NCBI RefSeq assembly: GCF_019670125.1
Contig: NZ_AP023033.1
Span: 1,310,501 to 1,374,500 of the forward strand
From: Agarivorans aestuarii
GTDB taxonomy: Bacteria; Pseudomonadota; Gammaproteobacteria; Enterobacterales; Celerinatantimonadaceae
Reading direction: 5' to 3'
Length of the DNA: 64,000 nucleotides
Below the pieces are notes generated by a model that had not been told where the DNA came from, searched no databases, and saw only the letters and a program-made list of their open reading frames with translations. A program made the translations under genes and the position numbers. This document shows positions 1 through 10,002 of the stretch, one piece after another (the stretch's first letter is position 1; each line of letters starts with the position of its first letter).

Positions 1-1
1 A

Positions 2-3000
2 ATTTATTATAAGCGAGATGAAGCGCACGAGCGTGTCGATGAGTCTGCTTATGAAGGCTGGGGTTTACACCTTTGGAACGGTGAGGGTTGTACTAGTACT
101 GACCTAGAAGCTATGGGCATTGCTGATGGCGGTACTGACTGGGGTTCTCCTCATCCTGCAACTGGTATCAGTGAAACCTACGGCGCTTATTATGTTTTAA
201 CCGTTGACCCTGATGCATCTGATCCACATAGGTGTATGAACTTTATTCTACACAATGGCGATGACAAAGCCTTTGGCAGTGCAAATTCAAAACTTGAACT
301 GGCCAATTTGGACGACGCTGATTATCCAGGTTTGTTTGGTTTTCACGGTAGTAGCGAGCTATTTTACGAACCTATTGCAGAACGTCCTGTAGCCATTGAT
401 GGTGCAAAAGCGCATTGGGTTGATGCCAACACCATTGCTTGGGAAGCTGCAGGAAATGCTACTCAGCTAGAACTTCGTTACGATCCTGCAAACGGTATTG
501 CCATGGACCCAGAAACTAAAGAAGTTACTGGTGGTACCGCTGTTGCTCTTGCCGCTGGCACATTAACCGACGAAGCTAAAGCGCGTTTCCCTCATTTATC
601 TGGTTTAAGCGCAGCAGAAATTGATGTTGATGATGCGACTTTAAAAGCAATTCTTAAGAGCCAAATTGTTGTAGTTGCCATGGATGCTGAAGGTGTTGCA
701 ACAGCAGCTACTCAAGTTCAAAAGCCTGGCGTAATAGATAAAGTATTCGTAGAAGGTGATGCTGGCGCGCTAGCAGAAGAGCTAGGCGCAATAGTTAGCG
801 GTGATGATGTTAGCTTTAAGGTATGGGCTCCTACGGCGCAAAGCGTTAAGTTGTATCTATACAATGAAGATATGACCTCAGCTGGTGAAGCTGTAACAAT
901 GACTGAAGCTGCTAACGGTGTTTGGTCTGCTGACCAAGCTGGCGCAGTAGGTAAATACTACCGCTACGAAGTAACGGTTTATCATCCAACTACTAAAACT
1001 GTTGAAACCCGTATGGTGACAGACCCATACTCTTTAGCACTTTCAACAAATTCTCTTTACTCTTTAGTTGTTGACTTAGCTGCTACAGAACTTAAGCCTA
1101 CCGATTGGGATAGCTATGCTCGTCCTGAAATGGCTGAAGATGTAGACCACGTGTTGTACGAATCTCACTTACGTGATTTCAGTGTTAGTGATACTAAAGG
1201 TACTGCTGCAAACAGTGGTAAATACCTTGCTTTAACTGAATCTGAGCGTGAGTCGGTTACTCATCTGCAAGAGTTAAAAGATGCTGGTTTAACCACATTA
1301 CACATTCTTCCTGCTTTTGATATAGCAACAGTAGATGAAGAAGGTGCTATTGATATTGACGCACCGTTATCTGACCTTTGTGAAAAAATTCAGAAAACTG
1401 ATGATTACTGTGCAGATGCTTCAGGCACTATTGAAGCTAAATTGGCAAGCTTCGACCCAACCACTGGTGATGCCCAGTCACTCATGAATGATCTTCGTGG
1501 TTTGGATAGCTTCAACTGGGGTTACGACCCATACCACTATACAGTGCCAGAAGGTAGTTATGCATCTGATGCTGAAGGTACTACTCGTATTCTAGAATTC
1601 CGTGAAATGGTTAAAGCAACACATGACATGGGACTTAAAATTGTTATGGATGTTGTATACAACCATACCAATGCTTCAGGAGTTAACGATAAGTCTGTTT
1701 TAGATAAAATTGTCCCAGGATACTACCACCGCCGTGACGCAAACACGGGTGGAGTAGAAACCTCGACTTGTTGTGATAACACGGCAACAGAAAACCTTAT
1801 GATGGGTAAGCTAATGACTGATTCATTGGTGACCTGGGCGAAGGAATACAATGTTGACGGTTTCCGTTTCGACTTAATGGGTCACCAACCAAAAGATCTA
1901 ATGGTTGATTCATTAGCAGCTGTTCGTGCAATTGACGAAGATACCTTGTTCTACGGTGAAGGTTGGGATTTTGGTGAAGTAGCCAATAACGCTCGCTTTG
2001 AACAAGCCACTCAGTGGAATATGGCTGGCACAGAAATCGGTACTTTCTCTGACCGTTTACGTGACGCTGTTCGTGGTGGTAGCCCATTTGATAGCGGAGA
2101 AGGCATTCGTAAAACTCAAGGTTTTGGTAATGCTGATACGCTAAATGAGCTAAACACTGATGCAGAAAACTACCGCACTGAAGCCCTTCATAACCAAGAT
2201 TTAATTCGTGTTGGTATGGCAGGTAACTTACAGAAGTTTGTATTACTTGATTCTCAAGGCAATACCAAGCGAGGCCAAGATGTTAACTATAATGGAGCGA
2301 AAGCTGGTTATACATTAAACCCATCAGAGAATATCTCTTATGTGTCTAAGCACGATAACCAAACTTTATGGGATAACAACGCTTATAAAGCAGCAACAGG
2401 TACAAGTGCTGCAGACCGTTCGCGTATGCAAGTAGTGAGTTTATCTACTGTTATGTTAGGTCAAGGTATCCCGTTCATTCACATGGGTTCTGAGCTACTT
2501 CGTTCTAAATCTATGCAACGTGATAGCTATGACTCTGGTGATTGGTTTAACCGTGTAAGATTTGACGGTTCAGACAATAACTGGAACGTAGGCCTACCTC
2601 GTGAAGATAAAGATGGTGATAACTGGGATTTAATTAAAACTATTATTGCTGATGAGACTGCTGAGCCCGCTGTAGCTGATATTGAGCTTGCAAAAGATCA
2701 GTTCTTAGAGTTGCTAACTATGCGCTCAAGCAGCGACTTGTTCCGTTTGACAACTGCTGAAGAAGTACAAGCGCGTGTTGACTTCCGCAACGTTGGTGCA
2801 GACCAAGTTCAAGGTTTAATTGTAATGTCTATCGATAACGGTACTGGTGCCGGCGACGATTTAGACGAAAACAATGATGCCATTGTAGTTGTGTTAAATG
2901 CTACTGATGAAGAGCAAGATTTCACAATTGCCGGAACAACTGGTTTTGAGTTACATGAAGTACAACAAGCTTCAGCTGACTCAGTCGTAATGGGCGCAAG

Positions 3001-3859
3001 CTTTGCTGATGCAACCTTCACTGTTCCTGCTCGCACTACGGCTGTATTTGTTCAGCCAAGAGATGGTGCTCGTGGCACGGGTCTACCAGTAGATACCTCT
3101 AACAAAGACTTAAGTGCTATCCCTCCTCTAGGTGATACCCAAGTGTTTGTGCGTGGTCTAGGCGGCGAATGGGGTGCTGTTTATGAGTTGGAATTCACTA
3201 AAGATGGCATGTATGAGTATATCACTACGCTAGAAGCAGGTAGTTACGGCTTTAAGGTTGCGGATGCTGACTGGGGTGATGTTAACTACGGTGCTACTGA
3301 AGGTGAACTTGTATTAGGTACGGCGAAAGCACTTGAGTACAATGCTGGTGATTTAAGCTTCGCGATTGACACCAAATCAGTTGTGAAATTTGTTACTGAC
3401 TTCTCTACTGTGGATGCACCTACTGTTGTAGTTACTGCTGAAGAAGTAGCAGGCTGTGGTCTGCTAGAAGACAGTGCAGATGCAGGGCCTTTGTCTACTC
3501 AATTAGCTGTTCGCGGCAGTCACTCCGCTTGGGGTTGGGATGAAATGTATGCATTATCATACAAAGGTGAAAATACCTATCAGGTATCACTTGCCGCTGG
3601 TGCATACGAGTTCAAGCTGGCTTCTGATGCAGATAACTGGGATCCTCAAATGATTGCCTATTCAGATGGCGCTCGCGTAGAGAACCTTGTTATGAATGTT
3701 GACTACCAAGCGTGGGCACGTGTTGGCGATAGCGCCATTGGCGACCCAGGTAACAACAAGATTACCTTAGCTAGTGATAGCATTCTTACTCTTACTGTAA
3801 ACGGTGAATTAACTGACAACGCAGACAACGGTACTATTAGTATCTGTGAAGTTGAATAA
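2..3859 (+). CDS. pulA: Type I pullulanase, secreted starch debranching enzyme (5' end outside window)
   Basis: The frame is open from the left edge, so the true start and any signal peptide lie upstream. The visible protein hydrolyses alpha-1,6 branches of pullulan, starch or glycogen (GH13 family). It begins inside a Trp-rich CBM41/pullulanase-associated domain (to about base 310), followed by Ig-like/CBM48 modules and the (beta/alpha)8 catalytic domain. GH13 landmarks are visible: MDVVYNHT, the nucleophile Asp in FRFD (codon at 1871), the acid/base Glu in YGEGW (codon at 1958) and the third Asp in KHDNQT (codon at 2354). The segment RSSSDLFRLTTAEEVQ with the following DFRNVG fits the C-terminal domain of TIGR02103-type pullulanases. 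Two related C-terminal modules (about 3136-3300 and 3500-3650, each starting with VRG and containing AW or EWG) follow and may be carbohydrate-binding. Monocistronic, with a strong terminator. Confidence 0.93.
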   Translation: MYYKRDEAHERVDESAYEGWGLHLWNGEGCTSTDLEAMGIADGGTDWGSPHPATGISETYGAYYVLTVDPDASDPHRCMNFILHNGDDKAFGSANSKLELANLDDADYPGLFGFHGSSELFYEPIAERPVAIDGAKAHWVDANTIAWEAAGNATQLELRYDPANGIAMDPETKEVTGGTAVALAAGTLTDEAKARFPHLSGLSAAEIDVDDATLKAILKSQIVVVAMDAEGVATAATQVQKPGVIDKVFVEGDAGALAEELGAIVSGDDVSFKVWAPTAQSVKLYLYNEDMTSAGEAVTMTEAANGVWSADQAGAVGKYYRYEVTVYHPTTKTVETRMVTDPYSLALSTNSLYSLVVDLAATELKPTDWDSYARPEMAEDVDHVLYESHLRDFSVSDTKGTAANSGKYLALTESERESVTHLQELKDAGLTTLHILPAFDIATVDEEGAIDIDAPLSDLCEKIQKTDDYCADASGTIEAKLASFDPTTGDAQSLMNDLRGLDSFNWGYDPYHYTVPEGSYASDAEGTTRILEFREMVKATHDMGLKIVMDVVYNHTNASGVNDKSVLDKIVPGYYHRRDANTGGVETSTCCDNTATENLMMGKLMTDSLVTWAKEYNVDGFRFDLMGHQPKDLMVDSLAAVRAIDEDTLFYGEGWDFGEVANNARFEQATQWNMAGTEIGTFSDRLRDAVRGGSPFDSGEGIRKTQGFGNADTLNELNTDAENYRTEALHNQDLIRVGMAGNLQKFVLLDSQGNTKRGQDVNYNGAKAGYTLNPSENISYVSKHDNQTLWDNNAYKAATGTSAADRSRMQVVSLSTVMLGQGIPFIHMGSELLRSKSMQRDSYDSGDWFNRVRFDGSDNNWNVGLPREDKDGDNWDLIKTIIADETAEPAVADIELAKDQFLELLTMRSSSDLFRLTTAEEVQARVDFRNVGADQVQGLIVMSIDNGTGAGDDLDENNDAIVVVLNATDEEQDFTIAGTTGFELHEVQQASADSVVMGASFADATFTVPARTTAVFVQPRDGARGTGLPVDTSNKDLSAIPPLGDTQVFVRGLGGEWGAVYELEFTKDGMYEYITTLEAGSYGFKVADADWGDVNYGATEGELVLGTAKALEYNAGDLSFAIDTKSVVKFVTDFSTVDAPTVVVTAEEVAGCGLLEDSADAGPLSTQLAVRGSHSAWGWDEMYALSYKGENTYQVSLAAGAYEFKLASDADNWDPQMIAYSDGARVENLVMNVDYQAWARVGDSAIGDPGNNKITLASDSILTLTVNGELTDNADNGTISICEVE

Positions 3860-3882
3860 TTAACGGCTAAACCTTAATCTGA

Positions 3883-3911
3883 AAGCCAAGGCGTATTGCC
3901 TTGGCTTTTTT
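3883..3911 (+). terminator. Intrinsic terminator of the pullulanase gene
   Basis: A 10-bp perfect stem AAGCCAAGGC/GCCTTGGCTT with a 5-nt loop is followed by a T tract, 24 nt after the pullulanase stop codon. Confidence 0.9.
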
Positions 3912-4040
3912 ATTTGGTCAAACTGTTTGATAGTGACTAGAGTTAATACTTAAAAATGCTAGCTTATGTGACTTAAGCAAAACATTCTATTTTGAGCCTT
4001 TCACTTCTTAAAACCTCTATAAAGCTTGTTTTTATAAGTT

Positions 4041-4083
4041 TGTATAAAAATTGATAGACCTTTCGCAATATCTCTTCTATAAT
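4041..4083 (+). promoter_or_regulatory. Likely carAB promoter with a possible ARG box
   Basis: The 317-bp gap between the pullulanase and carA holds the terminator and this AT-rich segment. A consensus TATAAT (4078-4083) lies 93 nt before the carA start; no good -35 hexamer stands 17 bp upstream. TGTATAAAAATTGA (4041-4054) matches 10 of 14 positions of the ArgR half-palindrome pair TGAATAATTATTCA. ArgR control of carAB is known in enterics; here it is an inference from a weak match, and no second tandem box was seen. Confidence 0.4.
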
Positions 4084-4176
4084 CCGCGGAATTTGCCAAA
4101 TTTTTATCGTATTGGGCTAAAGTTTACCCTTTAGTTCAACTTTGTCGTGTCGACAGTTCTTTGTTAGGAGGTTGCC

Positions 4177-5319
4177 TTGAGCAAATCAGCGCTGCTGGTA
4201 TTAGAAGACGGTACCGTGTTCCGTGGAACCGCAATCGGAGCCAATGGTTCTGCCGTTGGAGAAGTTGTTTTTAATACTTCGATGACTGGATACCAAGAAA
4301 TTTTAACTGACCCCTCATATGCTCGCCAAATTGTCACCCTCACTTACCCCCATATCGGAAACTACGGAACCACCCCTGAAGATGAAGAATCGAATGCTAT
4401 CCACGCTTGTGGTCTAGTTATTCGTGATTTGCCTTTAGTGGCGAGTAACTTCCGTAGCCAACAAAGCTTAAGTGAATATTTGGAAGCAAGAAACGTAGTA
4501 GGTATTGCGGATATAGACACTCGTAAGCTAACTCGTATTCTTCGTGAAAAAGGTGCACAAGCGGGTTGTATTGTAGCGGGTGAAGATTTAGATGAAGCAC
4601 AAGCTTTAGCTGAAGCGAAAGCCTTCCCTGGATTAAAAGGGATGGATCTCGCCAAAGAAGTTACCACGGTTGATACTTACGCTTGGGCACAGGGCTCTTG
4701 GGATCTTAAAGCTGGGCTTCCCGCCGATAGCGAAGACAGTAAGTTTCACGTAGTTGCTTATGATTTTGGTGTAAAACGCAATATTTTGCGTATGTTAGTG
4801 GACCGTGGCTGTAAATTAACCGTGGTTCCTGCCAAAACATCTGCTGAAGACGTGCTTGCCTTAAACCCCGATGGCATCTTCTTGTCTAATGGCCCTGGCG
4901 ACCCAGAGCCATGTGATTATGCAATCGCAGCTACCAAGACCTTCCTTGAAACAGATATCCCAGTATTTGGTATTTGTTTAGGTCACCAAATTCTCGCTTT
5001 AGCCAGTGGTGCTAAAACAGTGAAGATGAAATTTGGCCATCACGGCGGTAACCATCCGGTTAAAGATATCAAACATGACCGAGTAATGATTACCGCGCAA
5101 AACCATGGTTTTGCGGTAGATGAAAAAACCTTACCAGACAATCTAACAATGACGCACTTCTCGTTGTTCGATCAAAGTTTACAAGGTATTCATCGCACCG
5201 ATAAACCGGCGTTTAGCTTCCAAGGTCACCCTGAAGCAAGCCCTGGTCCGCATGATGCGGCGCCATTGTTTGACCATTTCATTGAATTAATTGAGCAGCG
5301 CCTTAACGGCCAAGCGTAG
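4177..5319 (+). CDS. carA: Carbamoyl-phosphate synthase small (glutaminase) subunit
   Basis: CarA hydrolyses glutamine and passes ammonia through a tunnel to CarB, which makes carbamoyl phosphate for arginine and pyrimidine synthesis. The 380-residue length is normal. The N-terminal CPSase small-chain domain (about 1-150) is followed by a class I glutamine amidotransferase domain (about 190-375) with the nucleophile Cys267 in GICLGHQ and the catalytic His and Glu in [10 protein letters not shown]. Translation starts at TTG, chosen because AGGAGG at 4166-4171 sits 5 nt upstream and the protein then aligns with family N-termini. carB follows after 19 nt, so the two are one operon. In enterics dapB usually lies upstream; here a pullulanase does. 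Confidence 0.97.
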   Translation: MSKSALLVLEDGTVFRGTAIGANGSAVGEVVFNTSMTGYQEILTDPSYARQIVTLTYPHIGNYGTTPEDEESNAIHACGLVIRDLPLVASNFRSQQSLSEYLEARNVVGIADIDTRKLTRILREKGAQAGCIVAGEDLDEAQALAEAKAFPGLKGMDLAKEVTTVDTYAWAQGSWDLKAGLPADSEDSKFHVVAYDFGVKRNILRMLVDRGCKLTVVPAKTSAEDVLALNPDGIFLSNGPGDPEPCDYAIAATKTFLETDIPVFGICLGHQILALASGAKTVKMKFGHHGGNHPVKDIKHDRVMITAQNHGFAVDEKTLPDNLTMTHFSLFDQSLQGIHRTDKPAFSFQGHPEASPGPHDAAPLFDHFIELIEQRLNGQA

Positions 5320-5338
5320 GTAGAGAGCAGCAGAACTT

Positions 5339-8300
5339 ATGCCAAAACGTAGTGATATAAAAAGTATTCTAATATTGGGCGCAGGCCCAATTGTTATCGG
5401 CCAAGCTTGTGAGTTTGACTATTCTGGCGCTCAGGCTTGTAAAGCCTTACGTGAAGAAGGTTACCGAGTGATCTTGGTGAACTCTAACCCTGCCACCATT
5501 ATGACTGACCCTGAAATGGCTGATGCGACTTACATCGAGCCCATTCACTGGGAAGTGGTTGAGCGCATTATTGAAAAAGAGCGCCCAGACGCAGTATTGC
5601 CAACCATGGGCGGTCAAACAGCATTGAACTGTGCACTAGAGCTAGAAAGCAAAGGTGTACTAGCGAAATACAATGTTGAAATGATTGGCGCTACCGCAGA
5701 CGCCATCGACAAAGCTGAAGACCGTAACCGTTTCGACCAAGCGATGAAAAGCATCGGCCTAGCTTGTCCTAATGCCGGTATTGCTCACACTATGGAAGAA
5801 GCGTACGGCGTATTAGAAGAAGTTGGTTTCCCATGTATTATTCGACCTTCTTTCACTATGGGCGGCACAGGTGGTGGTATTGCCTATAACAAAGAAGAGT
5901 TTGATGAGATTTGTGCCCGCGGCCTAGATCTTTCGCCAACCAGCGAGCTTTTAATTGACGAAAGCTTAATCGGTTGGAAAGAGTACGAGATGGAAGTGGT
6001 ACGAGATAAAAACGATAACTGTATTATCGTGTGTGCCATCGAAAACTTTGACCCTATGGGTGTTCACACTGGTGATTCAATTACTGTAGCGCCTGCGCAA
6101 ACCTTGTCTGATAAAGAATACCAATTGATGCGTAACGCATCGCTAGCGGTATTGCGTGAAATTGGTGTTGAAACGGGGGGCTCTAACGTACAGTTTGGCA
6201 TTTGTCCAAATACTGGCCGTATGGTTATTATCGAGATGAACCCTCGAGTATCTCGTTCATCAGCCCTAGCGTCTAAAGCAACCGGTTTCCCAATTGCTAA
6301 AATCGCCGCTAAATTAGCAGTAGGTTTTACCCTTGATGAGCTACAAAACGACATCACTGGCGGTCGCACACCTGCTTCGTTTGAGCCTTCAATCGATTAC
6401 GTAGTGACTAAGATTCCTCGCTTTAACTTTGAAAAGTTTGCCGGTGCTAACGACCGTCTAACCACTCAAATGAAGTCAGTTGGTGAGGTTATGGCGATTG
6501 GCCGTAACCAACAAGAATCATTACAAAAAGCCTTACGCGGTCTAGAGGTTGGCGTTGATGGCTTTGACCCAATTGTTGACCTTAATGCACCAGACGCAAT
6601 GGAAACCATTCGTCACGAACTACAAAACGTAGGGTGTGACCGCATTTGGTATATTGCCGATGCTTTCCGTGCAGGCATGAGCGTAGAAGACGTATTTTCT
6701 CTTACTAACATCGACCGTTGGTTCTTGGTACAAATCGAAGACATCGTATTGCTTGAACTGCAAGTCGCTAAAGACGGAGTAGCGAGCTTAGATGAAGCCA
6801 CAATGCGTAAGCTTAAGCGTAAAGGTTTTGCTGATGCGCGTTTAGCCAAGTTAACCGGAGTGTCTGAGAAAGAACTTCGCAAGCTACGTCATCGCTTAGA
6901 AGTGCTACCGGTTTACAAGCGTGTAGATACTTGTGCTGCGGAATTTGCTACCGATACTGCCTACATGTATTCAACTTACGATGAAGAGTGTGAAGCTAAA
7001 CCGTCGGACAAGAAGAAAATCATGGTACTAGGCGGCGGCCCAAACCGTATCGGCCAAGGTATTGAGTTTGATTACTGTTGTGTGCACGCAGCTTTAGCCA
7101 TGCGCGAAGACGGTTACGAAACCATTATGGTGAACTGTAACCCTGAGACTGTTTCTACCGACTACGATACTTCTGACCGTTTATACTTTGAGCCGGTAAC
7201 GCTAGAAGACGTATTAGAAATTGTACGTGTAGAGCAGCCTACTGGTGTAATTGTTCAATACGGTGGCCAAACGCCACTTAAGTTGGCGCGTGAACTAGAA
7301 GCCGCTGGTGTACCCATTATTGGCACTTCACCAGATGCAATTGACCGTGCAGAAGACCGCGAACGTTTCCAAGTCGCAGTAGACCGATTGAAGCTTAAAC
7401 AGCCAGAAAATGACACTGTTTCTACCACTGAAGAAGCGGTTATTTCAGCTGAGCGTATCGGTTACCCATTGGTGGTTCGTCCATCTTATGTATTGGGTGG
7501 CCGCGCAATGGAAATTGTTTATGACGAGCAAGATTTACGCCGCTACTTCAAAGAAGCAGTAAGTGTATCTAACGACTCTCCAGTTCTGTTGGATAGCTTC
7601 TTAAACGATGCTGTTGAAATCGACATTGATGCTATCTGTGATGGCAAAGACGTAGTGATTGGCGGCATTATGGAGCACATTGAGCAAGCGGGTGTTCACT
7701 CTGGTGACTCAGCTTGTTCATTGCCTGCCTATACCTTGAGCCCACAAATTCAAGACCGCATGCGCGAACAAGTGCGCGCTTTAGCTCTTGAACTTGGCGT
7801 AATTGGTTTAATGAACACCCAGTTTGCGGTTAAAGACGATGAGATTTACTTAATCGAAGTTAACCCTCGTGCCGCACGTACCGTACCGTTTGTGTCAAAA
7901 GCAACTGGTGTGCCTATTGCTAAGGTCGCAGCTCGTGTAATGGCGGGTATTTCTCTAGCCGAGCAGGGCATCACTAAAGAAGTGATTCCTCCATTCTACT
8001 CAGTGAAAGAAGTGGTATTGCCATTTAACAAATTCCACGGCGTTGACCCAATCTTAGGCCCAGAAATGCGCTCTACCGGTGAAGTTATGGGTGTAGGTGC
8101 AACCTTTGCCGAAGCATATGCTAAAGCAGAGTTGGGCATTGGTAACGATGGCCCTAAAGGTGGTCGAGTACTATTGTCGGTGCGTAATTCAGACAAGAAA
8201 CGTGTTGCAGAGCTTGCCGCTAAGTTACTTGAACTAGGTTACGAGCTAGACGCTACCCACGGTACGGCAGTAGCATTGGGTGAAGCTGGTATTAACCCGC

Positions 8301-8557
8301 GCTTAGTGAACAAGGTTCACGAAGGCCGCCCACATATTCTTGACCGTTTGAAAAATGGTGAGTACAGCTACGTAATTAACACCACTGAAGGTCGTCAATC
8401 TATCGAAGATTCTCGTCAGTTACGTAGAGCAGCCTTGGCGCAAAAAGTTAACTACACCACCACGCTCAATGGTGCGTTTGCGACTTGTCAGGCGCACAAC
8501 GCAGACGATCGTGGCACTGTGACCTCTGTTCAAGAATTACATAAACGTATTAGTTAA
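5339..8557 (+). CDS. carB: Carbamoyl-phosphate synthase large subunit
   Basis: This 1072-residue synthetase uses bicarbonate, ammonia from CarA and two ATP to form carbamoyl phosphate. Two homologous halves are visible. The first (carboxyphosphate, about 1-400) begins with an [21 protein letters not shown] motif region; the second (carbamoyl phosphate, about 555-935) begins with [18 protein letters not shown]. Each has an ATP-grasp fold with Gly-rich loops ([15 protein letters not shown]). The oligomerisation domain lies between them, and a C-terminal MGS-type allosteric domain (about 940-1072) would bind UMP, IMP or ornithine in known family members. ATG start, 19 nt after carA. No truncation or frameshift is seen. 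Confidence 0.98.
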   Translation: MPKRSDIKSILILGAGPIVIGQACEFDYSGAQACKALREEGYRVILVNSNPATIMTDPEMADATYIEPIHWEVVERIIEKERPDAVLPTMGGQTALNCALELESKGVLAKYNVEMIGATADAIDKAEDRNRFDQAMKSIGLACPNAGIAHTMEEAYGVLEEVGFPCIIRPSFTMGGTGGGIAYNKEEFDEICARGLDLSPTSELLIDESLIGWKEYEMEVVRDKNDNCIIVCAIENFDPMGVHTGDSITVAPAQTLSDKEYQLMRNASLAVLREIGVETGGSNVQFGICPNTGRMVIIEMNPRVSRSSALASKATGFPIAKIAAKLAVGFTLDELQNDITGGRTPASFEPSIDYVVTKIPRFNFEKFAGANDRLTTQMKSVGEVMAIGRNQQESLQKALRGLEVGVDGFDPIVDLNAPDAMETIRHELQNVGCDRIWYIADAFRAGMSVEDVFSLTNIDRWFLVQIEDIVLLELQVAKDGVASLDEATMRKLKRKGFADARLAKLTGVSEKELRKLRHRLEVLPVYKRVDTCAAEFATDTAYMYSTYDEECEAKPSDKKKIMVLGGGPNRIGQGIEFDYCCVHAALAMREDGYETIMVNCNPETVSTDYDTSDRLYFEPVTLEDVLEIVRVEQPTGVIVQYGGQTPLKLARELEAAGVPIIGTSPDAIDRAEDRERFQVAVDRLKLKQPENDTVSTTEEAVISAERIGYPLVVRPSYVLGGRAMEIVYDEQDLRRYFKEAVSVSNDSPVLLDSFLNDAVEIDIDAICDGKDVVIGGIMEHIEQAGVHSGDSACSLPAYTLSPQIQDRMREQVRALALELGVIGLMNTQFAVKDDEIYLIEVNPRAARTVPFVSKATGVPIAKVAARVMAGISLAEQGITKEVIPPFYSVKEVVLPFNKFHGVDPILGPEMRSTGEVMGVGATFAEAYAKAELGIGNDGPKGGRVLLSVRNSDKKRVAELAAKLLELGYELDATHGTAVALGEAGINPRLVNKVHEGRPHILDRLKNGEYSYVINTTEGRQSIEDSRQLRRAALAQKVNYTTTLNGAFATCQAHNADDRGTVTSVQELHKRIS

Positions 8558-8581
8558 TCGGTGACTACCGTTATAAGCAAA

Positions 8582-8601
8582 GCGGTGAAGATCTTCACCG
8601 C
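8582..8601. repeat. Perfect 20-bp palindrome in the carB-greA gap
   Basis: GCGGTGAAGATCTTCACCGC equals its own reverse complement. It lies 24 nt after the carB stop. No T tract follows on the plus strand, so it is not a standard intrinsic terminator. It could protect the carB mRNA 3' end, act in the greA leader, or be a protein-binding site. Confidence 0.6.
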
Positions 8602-8640
8602 AGCGTAAAATAGCGTTACACTGTTAACATTATTACAAGT

Positions 8641-8673
8641 AAATTTGGCTGTCATCGACAGCCAAATTTTTTT
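8641..8673 (+). terminator. Strong intrinsic terminator just upstream of greA
   Basis: A 12-bp perfect stem AAATTTGGCTGT/ACAGCCAAATTT with a 5-nt loop is followed directly by T residues (last at 8673). It ends carAB or acts as an attenuator in the greA leader, since it finishes only 31 nt before the greA start. Confidence 0.85.
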
Positions 8674-8704
8674 CTGTTTTTCTAGTTTTGTTGAGTTAAA
8701 AAGT

Positions 8705-9181
8705 ATGAAACCAGTTCCTATGACGGTGCGTGGAGAAACGCAATTACGTGAAGAGTTAGAGCATCTAAAAACAGTGGTTCGTCCAAAAATTATCGACGAT
8801 ATTGCGGTAGCTCGTGAGCATGGCGATCTTAAAGAAAACGCTGAATATCACGCTGCACGTGAACAACAAGGTTTTTGTGAAGGGCGTATTCAAGATATCG
8901 AAGGCAAGTTAAGTAACGTTCAGGTTATCGACGTAACTAAAATGACCAATAACGGCAAGGTGATTTTTGGTTCTACGGTTACTTTACTAAACCTTGATAC
9001 AGACAAAGAAGTAACTTACGGCATTGTTGGTGACGATGAAGCCGACATTAAGCAAAATCGCATTTCCGTTAACTCGCCAATTGCGCGCGGGCTTATTGGT
9101 AAGAACGTAGAAGACGAAGTCACCGTAGTAACGCCTGGCGGTGAAGTTGAATACGAAATTGTAGCGGTTGAATATATTTAG
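8705..9181 (+). CDS. greA: Transcription elongation factor GreA
   Basis: GreA binds the RNA polymerase secondary channel and stimulates cleavage of backtracked transcripts. At 158 residues it has the usual length. The N-terminal coiled coil carries the acidic tip pair in [21 protein letters not shown] (tip around residues 41-44), and the C-terminal FKBP-like domain contains [10 protein letters not shown]. The frame is open further upstream, but ATG at 8705 is chosen because [10 protein letters not shown] aligns with known GreA N-termini and because an upstream start would lie inside the terminator hairpin. The ribosome-binding site is weak. A terminator stands on either side, so greA is probably its own unit. 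Confidence 0.97.
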   Translation: MKPVPMTVRGETQLREELEHLKTVVRPKIIDDIAVAREHGDLKENAEYHAAREQQGFCEGRIQDIEGKLSNVQVIDVTKMTNNGKVIFGSTVTLLNLDTDKEVTYGIVGDDEADIKQNRISVNSPIARGLIGKNVEDEVTVVTPGGEVEYEIVAVEYI

Positions 9182-9195
9182 TTTCAATCACTTTT

Positions 9196-9223
9196 AAAAA
9201 CGCAGCTATAGGCTGCGTTTTTT
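9196..9223 (+). terminator. Intrinsic terminator of greA
   Basis: The stem AAAAACGCAGC/GCTGCGTTTTTT has a 5-nt loop and a T6 tail. It lies 15 nt after the greA stop and ends just before the ribosome-binding site of the next gene. Confidence 0.85.
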
Positions 9224-9237
9224 ATTGGAGAAGCGTT

Positions 9238-9843
9238 TTGTTATCTATAGATTACTCAAAGTATGATGCCTTTATTTTTGATATGGATGGCACCTTAGTT
9301 GACTCGATGCCAGCACATTTAGCTGCTTGGGGAGAAGCCTTAAACAAGCAGGGCTTACCGGTTTATATCAATTTTGTGGCGGAGCGTGGCGGTATGCCTA
9401 CGCTGAAAATTGCTGAGCAATACCAGCAACATTATCAAGTGAACATTGATGCAATGCAGTTACTTAATGACAAGCGAACTGGGTTTGATGCCTTATGGCA
9501 TAAAGTTGAGCGGATCCCGGCTAGCTGCAAGTTACTCGCAGAATATTCGGCCACTAAAAAGCTAGGTTTGGGCACGGGTGCTGAGCGAGTCAATATGGAC
9601 CGTATCACCAATAACCTTCAACTTACCGAGTATTTTCAAGCGATGGTGTGTGCCGAAGATGTAGTCGCACATAAACCTGAGCCAGATACATTTCTTCAAG
9701 TAGCGAAACGCCTAGCTGTTGAACCAAAGCGTTGTTTGGTGTTTGAAGATACGCCATTTGGTATTCAGGCTGCGCATAATGCTGGAATGGATTGTGTGGT
9801 CGTGAGAGATTTCCAACTGGCAGAGTTTTTACCTCTGTCTTAG
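9238..9843 (+). CDS. yqaB: HAD-family sugar-phosphate phosphatase (YqaB-like)
   Basis: This is a 201-residue haloacid-dehalogenase phosphatase of the beta-phosphoglucomutase-like subfamily, closest by eye to E. coli YqaB, which dephosphorylates fructose-1-phosphate. Motif I DMDGTLVDS holds the nucleophile Asp and the acid/base Asp, motif II is in GTGAE, the Lys of motif III is in AHKPEPD, and motif IV is VFEDTPFGIQAA. A helical cap (about 20-85) separates motifs I and II. The TTG start has GGAG at 9227-9230, 7 nt upstream. The substrate cannot be read from sequence. In many relatives greA is not followed by this gene, so it looks like a local insertion between greA and yhbY. Confidence 0.82.
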   Translation: MLSIDYSKYDAFIFDMDGTLVDSMPAHLAAWGEALNKQGLPVYINFVAERGGMPTLKIAEQYQQHYQVNIDAMQLLNDKRTGFDALWHKVERIPASCKLLAEYSATKKLGLGTGAERVNMDRITNNLQLTEYFQAMVCAEDVVAHKPEPDTFLQVAKRLAVEPKRCLVFEDTPFGIQAAHNAGMDCVVVRDFQLAEFLPLS

Positions 9844-9921
9844 TTAATAGCGTATAAAACTGCCTTGTTTGCATTGCTCTTAGTTATTCTGTTGGCTTAT
9901 TTTAGATATCCAGATGATTAA

Positions 9922-9950
9922 TTGTAGGTGGGGTTTATGTTTGTTATAGT
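9922..9950 (+). promoter_or_regulatory. Possible promoter of the 163-residue unknown protein gene
   Basis: TTGTAG (9922-9927), a 17-bp spacer and TATAGT (9945-9950) lie about 50 nt before the ATG at 10003. The -35 match is modest. It fits a separately transcribed gene, since the upstream HAD gene is 159 bp away. Confidence 0.4.
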
Positions 9951-10002
9951 ATAAAAGTTCACCATGGATTGGTTGTTTATTAACTGATTTAGAGGTGGCT
10001 TA

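Noticed and set aside
4362-4667. 101-codon minus-strand frame inside carA
   Set aside because: Antisense to a conserved gene, Ser-rich composition typical of a shadow frame.
9623-9874. 83-codon minus-strand frame in the HAD phosphatase gene
   Set aside because: It lies antisense to a gene with clear HAD motifs and has no ribosome-binding site or family resemblance.
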